Part shown: one piece after another, positions 25,803 through 33,681 of the stretch
How positions within the stretch are numbered: position 1 is the stretch's first letter
Layout of the letters: every line of letters starts with the position of its first letter
Source of the DNA: an uncultured Caryophanales bacterium
Lineage (GTDB): Bacteria > Bacillota_I > Bacilli_A > RFN20 > CAG-826
Reading direction: 5' to 3'
DNA: 64,000 nucleotides
Assembly: GCA_905197045.1 (NCBI GenBank)
Contig: CAJJXG010000002.1
Location: 62,001 to 126,000, forward strand
Notes under the pieces: model-generated
Told to the model about the DNA's origin: nothing
The model's database searches: none
What the model saw: the letters and a program-made list of their open reading frames with translations, nothing else
Translations under genes and position numbers: made by a program

Positions 25803-26803
25803 TGAAAATTTTTACTATTGGTAGTGGCGCTTGGGGCCTTGCTTTAAGTAATGTTTTAGCAGAAAATGGCAACGAAGTATTTGCTTATACTCGTCATGAA
25901 GAAAGTGAAAATGAAATAAATAACGAGCATAGTTTAATTAAATATCTTCCTAACATTAAACTGAATTCAAAAATTTTTGCAGTTAGAGACTATTCATCTA
26001 TAAATGAAGCTGATTATCTTTTATTAGCAGTTCCTAGTAAAAGTGTAAAAGATACAATTGTTGTTTTAAATAATGTTTTAAATAAAAAAATAAAAATTAT
26101 AAATGCCACTAAAGGTCTTGAACCTTCGACAAATAAAAGAATCCAAGAATATATCTTTTCTAATTTAAAAAGTGAATTTTTGGGTGAAGTGGCTTCGATT
26201 TTAGGACCTGGTTTTGCAAAAGAAGTTTGCCTTCATAATTTAACGTGTTTAAATAGTGTTTCAACTTCTTTAACTTTTGCAAAAGAAGTTCAAAATTTAT
26301 TCTCTAATAACTATTTTAGGGTATACGTCAGTAATGATGTTATTGGAGCAGAATATGCTTCTAGTATTAAAAATGCGATTGCAATTGCTAGTGGCTTGAT
26401 GAAAGGTTTAGGTTATAACGAAAATACTAAATCAGCTTTAATTACTCGTGGTCTTGCCGAAATGACGCGTTTTGGCCTTAAAATGGGGGCTAATAAAGAC
26501 ACTTTTTTTGGACTTACAGGGGTTGGCGATTTAGTTTTAACGTGTAATTCTAATGAATCTAGAAATTTTACTTTTGGCTATTTAATCGGCAAAAGACAAG
26601 ATGCAAAAAAAGTTATTGAAGAAAATAAGATTACAATTGAAGGTTTATATACTATTAAAGTAATTCATGATTTAGCAAACACCTATCACATTGAAACGCC
26701 AATCATTAATGCTTTATATGATATTTTATATGAATATAAAGATATTAGATTAACCGTTCAAAACTTAATGCTTCGTCCTTTAAAAATGGAAAGCTTTGAA
26801 TAA
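25802..26803 (+). CDS. gpsA: Glycerol-3-phosphate dehydrogenase [NAD(P)+]
   Basis: A 333-residue enzyme that reduces dihydroxyacetone phosphate to sn-glycerol-3-phosphate, the backbone of phospholipids. The N-terminal GSGAWG nucleotide-binding motif, ATKGLEP near residue 103, GPGFAKE near 137, the catalytic Lys in YASSIKNA near 190 and a TGVGDL motif near 241 identify it. Its ATG overlaps the der stop by one base. Like der, it belongs to a conserved Firmicutes block that ends with HU. Confidence 0.95.
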   Translation: MKIFTIGSGAWGLALSNVLAENGNEVFAYTRHEESENEINNEHSLIKYLPNIKLNSKIFAVRDYSSINEADYLLLAVPSKSVKDTIVVLNNVLNKKIKIINATKGLEPSTNKRIQEYIFSNLKSEFLGEVASILGPGFAKEVCLHNLTCLNSVSTSLTFAKEVQNLFSNNYFRVYVSNDVIGAEYASSIKNAIAIASGLMKGLGYNENTKSALITRGLAEMTRFGLKMGANKDTFFGLTGVGDLVLTCNSNESRNFTFGYLIGKRQDAKKVIEENKITIEGLYTIKVIHDLANTYHIETPIINALYDILYEYKDIRLTVQNLMLRPLKMESFE

Positions 26804-26892
26804 TCTTGATTATCTTTAATTTATTAAGTTATAAGTAAAAATGTTAAGAGTAAATAAAACTATAAAAAAGAAGCAAAAAAAGAATAAATAAA

Positions 26893-26914
26893 ACGAGAGT
26901 AATCGTCTTTTTTT
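26893..26914 (+). terminator. Possible terminator after gpsA
   Basis: A short ACGA/TCGT stem with a 6-base loop is followed by C and a T7 tract. The 4-bp stem is weak, so this is a tentative end for the cmk-der-gpsA transcript. Confidence 0.3.
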
Positions 26915-26937
26915 CGTTGAGTTAGTGTTATTTAATA

Positions 26938-26966
26938 TTGATTAAGATAAATTTACGTGTTTTAAT
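26938..26966 (+). promoter_or_regulatory. Possible HU promoter
   Basis: TTGATT (26938-26943) and TTTAAT (26961-26966) are 17 bases apart, and an AAAGGGAG ribosome site follows before the ATG at 26987. Confidence 0.4.
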
Positions 26967-26986
26967 TAAGAAAAAAGGGAGAAAGT

Positions 26987-27262
26987 ATGAATAAAGCAGA
27001 TTTAGTTGTAGCTATTTCGGAGGCTTATGGCTCCAGTAAAAAAGACGCAGAGAAATTTATAGACATCTTATTTGAAGAGATACAACAATGCTTATCTCGT
27101 GGAGAAGAAGTCAAAATTTCTGGTTTTGGTGTTTTCCAAGTAAAAAGTAGAAAATCACGTACAGGAACAAGCCCTGTTGGAAATCACGAAAAAATCGTAA
27201 TCCCTGCAACCAAAACTATTGGATTTAAGCCAAGCAAAGGTCTCAAACAAAGCGTTAAATAG
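26987..27262 (+). CDS. hup: HU family DNA-binding protein
   Basis: A 91-residue histone-like protein that bends and compacts DNA as a dimer. The MNKADLV start, the GFGVF motif near residue 46, and the basic arm (SRKSRTGTSPVGN) that enters the DNA minor groove are typical; the usual PxT(G/K) end is GFKPSKGLK. AAAGGGAGAAAG is a strong ribosome site, fitting an abundant protein. It has its own promoter-like boxes and terminator. HU lies near gpsA in Bacillus too. Confidence 0.95.
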   Translation: MNKADLVVAISEAYGSSKKDAEKFIDILFEEIQQCLSRGEEVKISGFGVFQVKSRKSRTGTSPVGNHEKIVIPATKTIGFKPSKGLKQSVK

Positions 27263-27289
27263 TCAAAGTTAATTTGGCATAATCTTTAT

Positions 27290-27322
27290 AAATTTCGCTT
27301 ATTAGCTTTAAGCGAAATTTTT
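27290..27322 (+). terminator. Intrinsic terminator of the HU gene
   Basis: A 12-bp perfect stem (AAATTTCGCTTA with TAAGCGAAATTT) with a 7-base loop is followed by TT. It lies 27 bases past the HU stop. Confidence 0.75.
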
Positions 27323-27366
27323 GTGTTATCTATAAATTAAAAGCTAAAAATAAAAATTAATATAAT

Positions 27367-27394
27367 TTGTATTTTTATAAATTTCATTTATAAT
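27367..27394 (+). promoter_or_regulatory. Promoter of the CCA-adding enzyme gene (leaderless)
   Basis: TTGTAT (27367-27372) and a perfect TATAAT (27389-27394) are 16 bases apart; the GTG start codon lies 8 bases after the -10 box, so transcription should begin at the start codon. Confidence 0.6.
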
Positions 27395-27402
27395 TCAAAA
27401 TT

Positions 27403-28038
27403 GTGAATGAAATTTTTGATGAATTAAAAACTCTTTTTAACAAAAATAATTATCGTTTATACATGATTGGATCAACTAGTCGTGATTTTTTGTTAAAAAG
27501 AGAAATAGAAGATTATGATTTTGTAACTGATGCAACGCCTGATGAAGTGTTAACTTTTTTAAACTGTAATGATACCTTCAAAAAATATGGAACACTTTCT
27601 TTAAGGAAAAACGGAAAACATATTGATATAGTTTCTTTAAGAAAAGAAAGCGCTTATTTAGATGCTCGTCATCCTAGTAAAATTGAGTTTATTAAAGATA
27701 TAAATGAAGACTATAAAAGGCGTGATTTTACAATTAATGCTATATATATTGATGAAAAATATCATGTAGCTGAAATTTCTGAGCTTGGTTTATCTGATTT
27801 AAATAATCGCATTTTACGTTTTATTGGAGAAGCTCAAAAAAGAGTAAAAGAAGATCCTTTAAGAATTTTAAGAGCTAAACGATTTATTGTAGAATATAAT
27901 CTAGAGGTTGAAAAAGAAACACTTAAAGCATTAAAAGAGAATGTTAATCTTCTTTCCTTAATTAAAGAAGGAAAGATTTTGGAAGAAAAAAAGAAATTTG
28001 AAAAAATAGCGAAAGGGAAACACTATGAATTTAAATAA
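27403..28038 (+). CDS. cca: Short CCA-adding tRNA nucleotidyltransferase
   Basis: A 211-residue class II nucleotidyltransferase, about half the usual ~400. The head and neck are complete: GSTSRD (23-28), the metal-binding DYD (37-39), RRDFT (106-110) for ribose recognition and EDPLR (150-154), the amino-acid template that selects CTP and ATP. The body and tail domains that hold tRNA are missing, and the protein ends where the neck would lead into them. No frameshift explains this, because dnaD overlaps the last 14 bases. It begins with GTG, preceded by a leaderless promoter. Function as CCA-adding enzyme is likely; a poly(A) or single-nucleotide role is possible. Confidence 0.75.
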   Translation: MNEIFDELKTLFNKNNYRLYMIGSTSRDFLLKREIEDYDFVTDATPDEVLTFLNCNDTFKKYGTLSLRKNGKHIDIVSLRKESAYLDARHPSKIEFIKDINEDYKRRDFTINAIYIDEKYHVAEISELGLSDLNNRILRFIGEAQKRVKEDPLRILRAKRFIVEYNLEVEKETLKALKENVNLLSLIKEGKILEEKKKFEKIAKGKHYEFK

Positions 28039-28597
28039 CGCTAACGCCATAAACTTTTCTTATTTATTAATTGATTTATATAAGAAAGTTCCATTAACTG
28101 AAGAAGAACTTGTTGTTATATTAGTTCTTGATCATTTAATCTCACAAGGCAATAAATTAATTAGTTCTTCAACATTAGCCTTAAATATGAATTATGAAGA
28201 AAAAAAGATTGATGATATTTTAGCTAAACTTTATGAAAGAAAAGTTATTGATATTGTTATTGAACCTACAGGACTTACAATATCAATTGATCCTTTAAAA
28301 AAGATTTTATATAAAAAGTTTGAAGAAAGTATTTTTTCTAATGAAGAGCTTAAAGAAAATGAAGAAGCCGAAAAATTAAGAAGTGAAGTTTATGAATCAC
28401 TTGAAGAACTTTTTAAACGCTCTTTAACTCCAGTAGAGATTAATCGCGTTAGTGATTGGCTAGCCGATAAAGAAAATTTTGAATATATCAAGGAAGCTTT
28501 AAAAGAAGCTAAAGCTAAAAATTACATTTCTATTAATCAAATTGATAAAGCGATTATTAGAAGAATTCGTCAAGCAGTATTAAATGAAAACAAATGA
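28025..28597 (+). CDS. dnaD: DnaD-like replication protein
   Basis: A 190-residue protein with an N-terminal winged-helix region (LLIDLYKKVPLTEEE...) and a C-terminal DnaD/DnaB2-like domain (LFKRSLTPVEINRVSDWL, then KEALKEAKAKNYIS) at about residues 130-185. DnaD takes part with DnaB and DnaI in loading the replicative helicase in Gram-positive bacteria. The next gene is nth, the same dnaD-nth order as in Bacillus, which supports the call. It overlaps cca and nth. Confidence 0.82.
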   Translation: MNLNNANAINFSYLLIDLYKKVPLTEEELVVILVLDHLISQGNKLISSSTLALNMNYEEKKIDDILAKLYERKVIDIVIEPTGLTISIDPLKKILYKKFEESIFSNEELKENEEAEKLRSEVYESLEELFKRSLTPVEINRVSDWLADKENFEYIKEALKEAKAKNYISINQIDKAIIRRIRQAVLNENK

Positions 28598-29223
28598 CTA
28601 GAGAAGAAAAGTGCATAATCATAGAAAAATATCTTGATGAAATCTTGCCTGATCCAGGATGTGAATTAACTTATAATTCCGACTATGGTTTTTTAATTGC
28701 AGTAATGTTAAGCGCCCAATGCACTGACAAAAAAGTTAATCTAGTAACTAAACCATTTTTTGAAAAATATCATAGTCTAGAAGAAATTGATGCCTTATCT
28801 ATTGAAGAAATTGAAGATAATATTAAATCACTTGGTTTATATAAAAATAAGGCTAAAAATTTAAAAGGGATTGCTCATGAACTTTTAACTCGCTTTAATG
28901 GGAAAGTGCCTCAAGATAAAAATGAATTAATGTCTTTACCAGGAGTTGGTAATAAAACGGCAAACGTAGTGCGTGTTGAGTTATTTAAAATTCCTGAGTT
29001 TCCGGTTGATACGCATGTTGAGCGTCTTGCTAAACGCTTTAAATTAGCTGATAAAAGTGATGATGTTTTAACAGTTGAAAATAAACTTAAAAAAGATTTT
29101 AAAAAAGAAAACTGGATTAAATTACATCATCAATTTATTCATTTTGGTCGCTATTATTGTAAAGCTATTTCACCTAAATGCGATGGATGTAAATTAGCTG
29201 GAATTTGTACAAAAAACTTTTAA
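28594..29223 (+). CDS. nth: Endonuclease III (DNA glycosylase/AP lyase)
   Basis: A 209-residue base-excision-repair enzyme that removes oxidised pyrimidines and cuts at the abasic site. The helix-hairpin-helix LPGVGNKTANVV is near residues 110-121 and carries the catalytic Lys; the catalytic Asp is in VDTHVERL near 137. The C-terminus has the four cysteines of the 4Fe-4S cluster (C-x6-C-x2-C-x5-C). It overlaps dnaD by 4 bases and is convergent with recU, with the ends overlapping by 4 bases. Confidence 0.96.
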   Translation: MTREEKCIIIEKYLDEILPDPGCELTYNSDYGFLIAVMLSAQCTDKKVNLVTKPFFEKYHSLEEIDALSIEEIEDNIKSLGLYKNKAKNLKGIAHELLTRFNGKVPQDKNELMSLPGVGNKTANVVRVELFKIPEFPVDTHVERLAKRFKLADKSDDVLTVENKLKKDFKKENWIKLHHQFIHFGRYYCKAISPKCDGCKLAGICTKNF

Positions 29224-29768
29224 AACTCGACTATTTTTTCTAAAACTGTTAGATAATCAAGCGGAGGAAAAAGGGTACGAGTTATTTCTAAAGCATGAGT
29301 TTTAAAATAAAATAATGGGATGCTTTTTCTTTTCGCATTTTCTATAAAAAGAATCAAATCCTCGCCTTTTAATAAGTAGTATTTTTCAATATCCGTAAAA
29401 GAAACGATTAAAAAAGCAATACCTTTATGTTTTATAACGTTTTTAATATGCTCAATTTGATTATCTTTTAAATTTGATAATGGAAAGGAAGTAGAAGAAG
29501 TTGTTTCTTTAGCTTCAAAATCAAGATAACGTCCTTTATAGACTCCACAATAATCAGTAGTAGAAGCTTCTTCAAAATAGGCTTCACTGATTTTTTTATT
29601 TATGCATTTTACGATTTTAATTGGAGTAGGCTTTTTATAAATTAAAGCGATGTTATTATCTTTATAATATAAATTTGTTTCGTTAATTTCTTGTTCAAGC
29701 TCCATTCCACGATTTTGATAATTAACGATTTCATTATTTTCATTAATCTTAAACTTAAAATGCATCAA
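29220..29768 (-). CDS. recU: Holliday junction resolvase RecU
   Basis: A 182-residue enzyme that cuts four-way DNA junctions in recombination. NRGMELEQEIN near residue 18, IYKKPTPIKIVKC near 42, and the nuclease-fold residues in YCGVYKGRYLDFEAKET (Asp/Glu-x-Lys, ~73-88) followed by LKDNQIEH are diagnostic. The two possible ATGs (29768, 29765) differ by one residue. It overlaps the exonuclease gene. In Bacillus recU pairs with the penicillin-binding protein gene ponA; that partner is absent here. Confidence 0.93.
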   Translation of the reverse strand: MMHFKFKINENNEIVNYQNRGMELEQEINETNLYYKDNNIALIYKKPTPIKIVKCINKKISEAYFEEASTTDYCGVYKGRYLDFEAKETTSSTSFPLSNLKDNQIEHIKNVIKHKGIAFLIVSFTDIEKYYLLKGEDLILFIENAKRKSIPLFYFKTHALEITRTLFPPLDYLTVLEKIVEF

Positions 29769-30487
29769 TTAATTTCCTCATTTATAAAAGTATTTAAATC
29801 ATCAAGGGTAACGCTTTTATCTTTAAGAAGCTTTTTTAAAAGTTTATTTAAAGGGGCTTCAAGATTTGGATTATTAGTAAGCACTTTTAAATATTCATTT
29901 CTTAAAATAGTTGGACTTTTAAGAAAAGCCTCATATAAAAACAAAAGACTTTTAGCATCACTTAATGGATCATGGAGTGGTTCAACTGGATGAACTTTAA
30001 ATAATTTTAAGGCTTTAACAAGTGATAAAGTTTGATTCGTTGAATTTCTGGCATAATGATTTAAGATTTGAGAAAAGTCGGTATTTTTACGAAAAATCTG
30101 CAAAACTAAGTTATTTTCTAACAAATTATTAGCTTTTGCTTCGACATGAAGTAGTCTTAAATCAAAGTTTCCATAGGTAAAAAAGTGAACAAAAGTTAAA
30201 TCTCCAATATAACGAGCTAATCGCGACAAAGCTTCAGAAAAAGGGATTCCTTCTTTTTCAAGAAGCTCATTTGTAATTCCAGTCATGTTTTCGATAATAG
30301 GAGTTATTGGTGTTTTTGTATAAACATAGCATTTAAAGCCTTTATCATAACTTTTAATTTGCTTTTTACTATCAAGAATGGCTTTAACCGCACCAATTGA
30401 AATAATCTCTAAAGTTGTTTCAGTGGCTTCAAAGTCTAAAAATACTAAAGTATTACTATCTTTAACGATTCTTTTAATGATTTTCAC
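29765..30487 (-). CDS. DEDDh 3'-5' exonuclease (DnaQ-like)
   Basis: A 240-residue exonuclease-fold protein. ExoI motif FLDFEAT (Asp-x-Glu, ~18-24), ExoII YGNFDLRLL (Asp near 108), and ExoIII HDPLSDA (His and Asp, ~174-180) give the full DEDDh set for two metal ions. It could be a proofreading subunit or a free exonuclease for DNA or RNA. It overlaps recU on the same strand, suggesting a role in repair. There is no polymerase domain. Confidence 0.83.
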   Translation of the reverse strand: MKIIKRIVKDSNTLVFLDFEATETTLEIISIGAVKAILDSKKQIKSYDKGFKCYVYTKTPITPIIENMTGITNELLEKEGIPFSEALSRLARYIGDLTFVHFFTYGNFDLRLLHVEAKANNLLENNLVLQIFRKNTDFSQILNHYARNSTNQTLSLVKALKLFKVHPVEPLHDPLSDAKSLLFLYEAFLKSPTILRNEYLKVLTNNPNLEAPLNKLLKKLLKDKSVTLDDLNTFINEEIN

Positions 30488-30634
30488 AAGACAATTATAA
30501 AAATGAGTGATTAACTTTTCAATTTTTATGTTTTATTTATCTAAGTTATTTTTGCATTTCTAATTTTTCAAAAAACGAGCAAAATTATTACGATTTTTCT
30601 TTAAAAAAGTGTGCATAAATTCGTCCCTATAACG

Positions 30635-30663
30635 TTGAATAAAGTAGCGTTATTTAGTACAAT
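30635..30663 (+). promoter_or_regulatory. Promoter of gpsB and RNase P RNA
   Basis: TTGAAT (30635-30640) and TACAAT (30658-30663) are 17 bases apart, the same boxes as before the phosphofructokinase gene. Here a short leader with AGGA is left before the ATG. Confidence 0.6.
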
Positions 30664-30681
30664 ATTTTCGTTAGGATTTCT

Positions 30682-31038
30682 ATGAAATTACGCTTAAGTT
30701 CTAAAGATATTTTAAACAAAAAATTCAAGCAATCAGCTAATGGATATGATCCAGAAGAAGTTGATACATTTTTGGATAAAATTCTTGAAGATTATCGCAC
30801 AATTGATAAAGAAATTGATGGATTAAATGCCGAGATTATTTCCTTAAAAAGAGATAATGAAACTCTTAAAGCTAATTTAAGAGACAAAGAACAGGCCATT
30901 TCAATTCAAAAAAGCAAAAATATTGCCTTAATGAGTTCTCATCAATCTTCGCTTGATAATCTTGAGCTATTACAAAAATGTAGTGCCTATGAAAGAAAAC
31001 TTTATGAACTGGGTGTTGATCCTAATAAAGTAAAATAA
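30682..31038 (+). CDS. gpsB: GpsB/DivIVA-like cell-division protein
   Basis: A 118-residue protein with the DivIVA N-terminal lipid-binding domain: LSSKDILNKKFKQSANGYDPEEVDTF at residues ~5-30 and a coiled coil to about 85. GpsB coordinates division and wall synthesis at the septum. The short length and its position directly before the RNase P RNA gene, as in Bacillus, support GpsB over DivIVA. AGGA lies 6 bases before the ATG. Confidence 0.85.
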   Translation: MKLRLSSKDILNKKFKQSANGYDPEEVDTFLDKILEDYRTIDKEIDGLNAEIISLKRDNETLKANLRDKEQAISIQKSKNIALMSSHQSSLDNLELLQKCSAYERKLYELGVDPNKVK

Positions 31039-31040
31039 AC

Positions 31041-31380
31041 ATTCAGTCTATGTAACCGCTGCTTATTTATTAAGTAGAGGAAAGTCCTGGCTTGCACAAT
31101 CTGCGATGATTGTAGTGATTATGCTAGTTGAATAAATAAAACTAGGTACTTTGGAGAAAGTAACGGCGAAAATAATCTAAAAGCTTTGCTCATGATGATT
31201 TTTCTTAACGTGCCACAGTGACGAATTTAAAGGAAACTTTAAAGTGAAACGCGGTAAACCCCTTAAGCAAGAAACTCAAATTTTGGTAGAGGAAACTGGA
31301 GAAGAGAATTGAATCTAATCTAGTAGGTGAAAACCTAGATAAATGGTTACATAAAACAGAACTAGGCTTACGGACTGAAT
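31041..31380 (+). ncRNA. rnpB: RNase P RNA (type B)
   Basis: The catalytic RNA that trims the 5' end of tRNA precursors. The ends pair (ATTCAGTC at 31041 with GACTGAAT at 31380, helix P1). The conserved GAGGAAAGTCC block near 31076-31087 and the ACAGAACTAGGCTTAC-like block near 31356-31370, which form helix P4, are present, as is the GTGCCACAGTGACG segment near 31211. The layout and the gpsB neighbour fit the Bacillus type B form. No separate terminator is visible before pgsA, 20 bases on, so part of the RNA may be cut from a longer transcript. Confidence 0.93.
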
Positions 31381-31400
31381 TACTCGCTCGTGATTAAAAT

Positions 31401-32057
31401 ATGAAGAAAATTAATTTACCAACAAAAATTACTTTAGCCCGAATTGCTCTTGCAACATTTTTAATTATCGGTATTATCGTTCTTTATTTTTTAGACCAAT
31501 TTAATGTTTTTTCGATTGCTGAAGTCGGAAATGTCGCCTTAAACGATAGTGGGGCCTACATTAATTGGATCATGATAATTTTGATGCTTGTTTTTTTAAT
31601 AGCTTCAATGACCGATTTTTTAGATGGTTACCTTGCAAGAAAAAATAATGAGGTTACTGATCTAGGAAAATTCCTTGATCCAATTGCTGATAAGATGCTT
31701 ATCAATTCGATGATGGTCTTTTTAGCACTTAATTTTGTAAGTTTAGCTTCGCATCAAAGATTTGCATTTTTCTTAGTAATTATCATGATAATTCGCGATT
31801 TAGTTGTTGATGGATTGCGCTTTATGGTTGCTAAAAAGAATGTTGTAGTTGCGGCAAACATTTTTGGGAAATTAAAAACGGTTACTCAAATGGTGGCAAT
31901 TATTGTCGTCTTTTTAAACGGGTTCCCATTTTCGTATTTTGATTATAATTGGCCAGCCTATATACACGTTAGTGATTGGCTATGTTATATTGCCACATTC
32001 TTTAGTGTTTTAAGTGGCATAATCTATGTAAAACAAAACATTAAATACCTATTTTAA
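31401..32057 (+). CDS. pgsA: CDP-diacylglycerol-glycerol-3-phosphate 3-phosphatidyltransferase
   Basis: A 218-residue membrane enzyme that makes phosphatidylglycerol phosphate. The CDP-alcohol phosphotransferase signature D-x2-D-G-x2-A-R-x8-G-x3-D-x3-D is complete at residues ~73-95 (DFLDGYLAR ... GKFLDPIAD). About five to six membrane segments surround it. An inserted hydrophilic loop of about 15 residues follows the first segment. It opens the pgsA-cinA-recA-rny block conserved in Firmicutes. Confidence 0.94.
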   Translation: MKKINLPTKITLARIALATFLIIGIIVLYFLDQFNVFSIAEVGNVALNDSGAYINWIMIILMLVFLIASMTDFLDGYLARKNNEVTDLGKFLDPIADKMLINSMMVFLALNFVSLASHQRFAFFLVIIMIIRDLVVDGLRFMVAKKNVVVAANIFGKLKTVTQMVAIIVVFLNGFPFSYFDYNWPAYIHVSDWLCYIATFFSVLSGIIYVKQNIKYLF

Positions 32058-32068
32058 GGAGGGAAATT

Positions 32069-32533
32069 ATGAATAGCGCGCAAAAATTAGTCGAAAGATT
32101 AACTGAAAAGAATCTTACTTTAGGTTCAGTCGAAAGCTTTACTGGTGGTTTATTTGCTAAAACAATTACCGACATTAGTGGAGCAAGTAAAACATTTAAA
32201 GGTGCTCTTGTTACTTACTCAAAAGAATTGAAAGAAAACTTACTTAAAATTCCTGCTGATTATATTAACGAACATGGAGTAGTAAGTTATGAAGTTTGCC
32301 AACAAATGGCAATCAAAGGTCAAAAAGCACTTGGAGTAGATGTTTGTGTAGCATTTACTGGTAATGCTGGACCAGAAGTTAACGAAGAAAAAGGAACAGT
32401 TGGCGAAATTTATATCGCAATTGTTTATAAAGGACAAGTTTGGCCAATTCCTCTACATCTTGAACTTGGTAGAGAAGAAAATAGAGAATATTCAGTACAA
32501 GCCGCAATTAATGCTCTTTTAAGCATTATTTAA
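32069..32533 (+). CDS. cinA: CinA C-terminal domain protein (NMN amidase, PncC type)
   Basis: A 154-residue stand-alone CinA_C domain that in this family deamidates nicotinamide mononucleotide. The ESxTGG motif appears as ESFTGG (residues ~21-26), where Phe replaces the usual Cys; DISGASKTF and VTYSKELK follow as expected. The N-terminal molybdopterin-like domain of full-length CinA is absent. AAGGAGGG is a strong ribosome site. It lies between pgsA and recA as in Bacillus. Confidence 0.88.
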   Translation: MNSAQKLVERLTEKNLTLGSVESFTGGLFAKTITDISGASKTFKGALVTYSKELKENLLKIPADYINEHGVVSYEVCQQMAIKGQKALGVDVCVAFTGNAGPEVNEEKGTVGEIYIAIVYKGQVWPIPLHLELGREENREYSVQAAINALLSII

Positions 32534-32588
32534 AATTTTTTTAATTTTTTTCTGAATTCATGCGTTTGTATTAGTGAAAGGAGTTTTT

Positions 32589-33608
32589 ATGTCTGAAAAC
32601 AAAGTAATTAGTAAAGACGCGTTGAAGGAAGTTCTACTCCAAGTAGAACATGAATTTGGAAAAGGGACTGTCGTGCGTTTAGGCGACAAACCTAGTGTGG
32701 ATGTAGAAGCTATTTCTAGTGGCAGCATTCTTTTAGATGAATGCTTAGGAATTGGCGGATACCCAAAAGGAAGGATCATTGAAATTTATGGTCCAGAAAG
32801 TAGTGGTAAAACTACTTTAGCTTTAACAGCTGTTGCAGAAGTTCAAGCTAAAGGAGGGATTGCTGCTTATATCGATGCTGAAAATAGCATCGATCCTGAT
32901 TATGCAAAAAATTTAGGAGTTAACATCGACGATTTAATCCTTTCTCAACCAGATAGTGGTGAAGAAGCTTTAGAAATCGTTGAAACATTAGCTAAAAGTG
33001 GTGTGTTTTCCTTAATTATTGTTGATAGTGTTGCTGCTTTAGTACCTCAAGCTGAACTTGAAGGACAAATGATCGATTCAAGCGTTGGTCTTCAAGCTCG
33101 AATGATGTCAAAAGCAATGAGAAAAATTACAGCCATTTTAAATAAAAATGATTGTACAGTAATTTTTATTAATCAACTTAGAGAAAAAGTTGGGGTAATT
33201 TATGGAAGCAATGAAACAACAACTGGAGGAAGAGCACTTAAGTTTTATTCTTCAGTCCGAATTGATATTCGTAAATCTGAAGCGATAAAAGAAGGAGCTA
33301 GTATTATTGGTAATGTGGCAAATATTAAAGTTGTCAAAAACAAAGTTGCTCCACCTTTTAGAAGCTGTAAGGTCGATATTATTTATGGAAGAGGAATTTC
33401 AAAAGAAGGCGAACTTTTAGATTTAGCAATTCAAAAAGGAATTGTTAAAAAAGCCGGTAGCTGGTATGAAGTTTATGGTGAAAGGATGGGACAAGGAAGA
33501 GAAACTGCCAAGGCCTATCTCCATGATAATCAAGATATCTTTAAAAAGGTTAAGGAAGAAGTTTTAGCTTCATCTCCAAAAAAAGTTAAGCCAGAAATTG
33601 AAATATAG
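32589..33608 (+). CDS. recA: Recombinase RecA
   Basis: A 339-residue strand-exchange protein. The chosen ATG follows AAAGGAG by 6 bases; the in-frame GTG at 32574 is too far upstream. Walker A GPESSGKT is at 68-75, VDSVAALVP near 142-150 (Walker B), and the loop with [23 protein letters not shown] near 191-213 contacts DNA. The acidic C-terminal tail is very short. No clear LexA box was seen in the 55-base upstream gap. recX is encoded 14 kb away. Confidence 0.97.
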   Translation: MSENKVISKDALKEVLLQVEHEFGKGTVVRLGDKPSVDVEAISSGSILLDECLGIGGYPKGRIIEIYGPESSGKTTLALTAVAEVQAKGGIAAYIDAENSIDPDYAKNLGVNIDDLILSQPDSGEEALEIVETLAKSGVFSLIIVDSVAALVPQAELEGQMIDSSVGLQARMMSKAMRKITAILNKNDCTVIFINQLREKVGVIYGSNETTTGGRALKFYSSVRIDIRKSEAIKEGASIIGNVANIKVVKNKVAPPFRSCKVDIIYGRGISKEGELLDLAIQKGIVKKAGSWYEVYGERMGQGRETAKAYLHDNQDIFKKVKEEVLASSPKKVKPEIEI

Positions 33609-33681
33609 ATTGAAAAAGCAATCTCATTATTGAGTGAAATAAATTATTTGCATAATCCTTTATTAAAGGAAGGATTAGAAA

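Noticed and set aside
31041..31380. tmRNA as an alternative to RNase P RNA
   Set aside because: The GAGGAAAGTCC block, paired ends and gpsB neighbour are those of RNase P RNA; there is no tRNA-like end.
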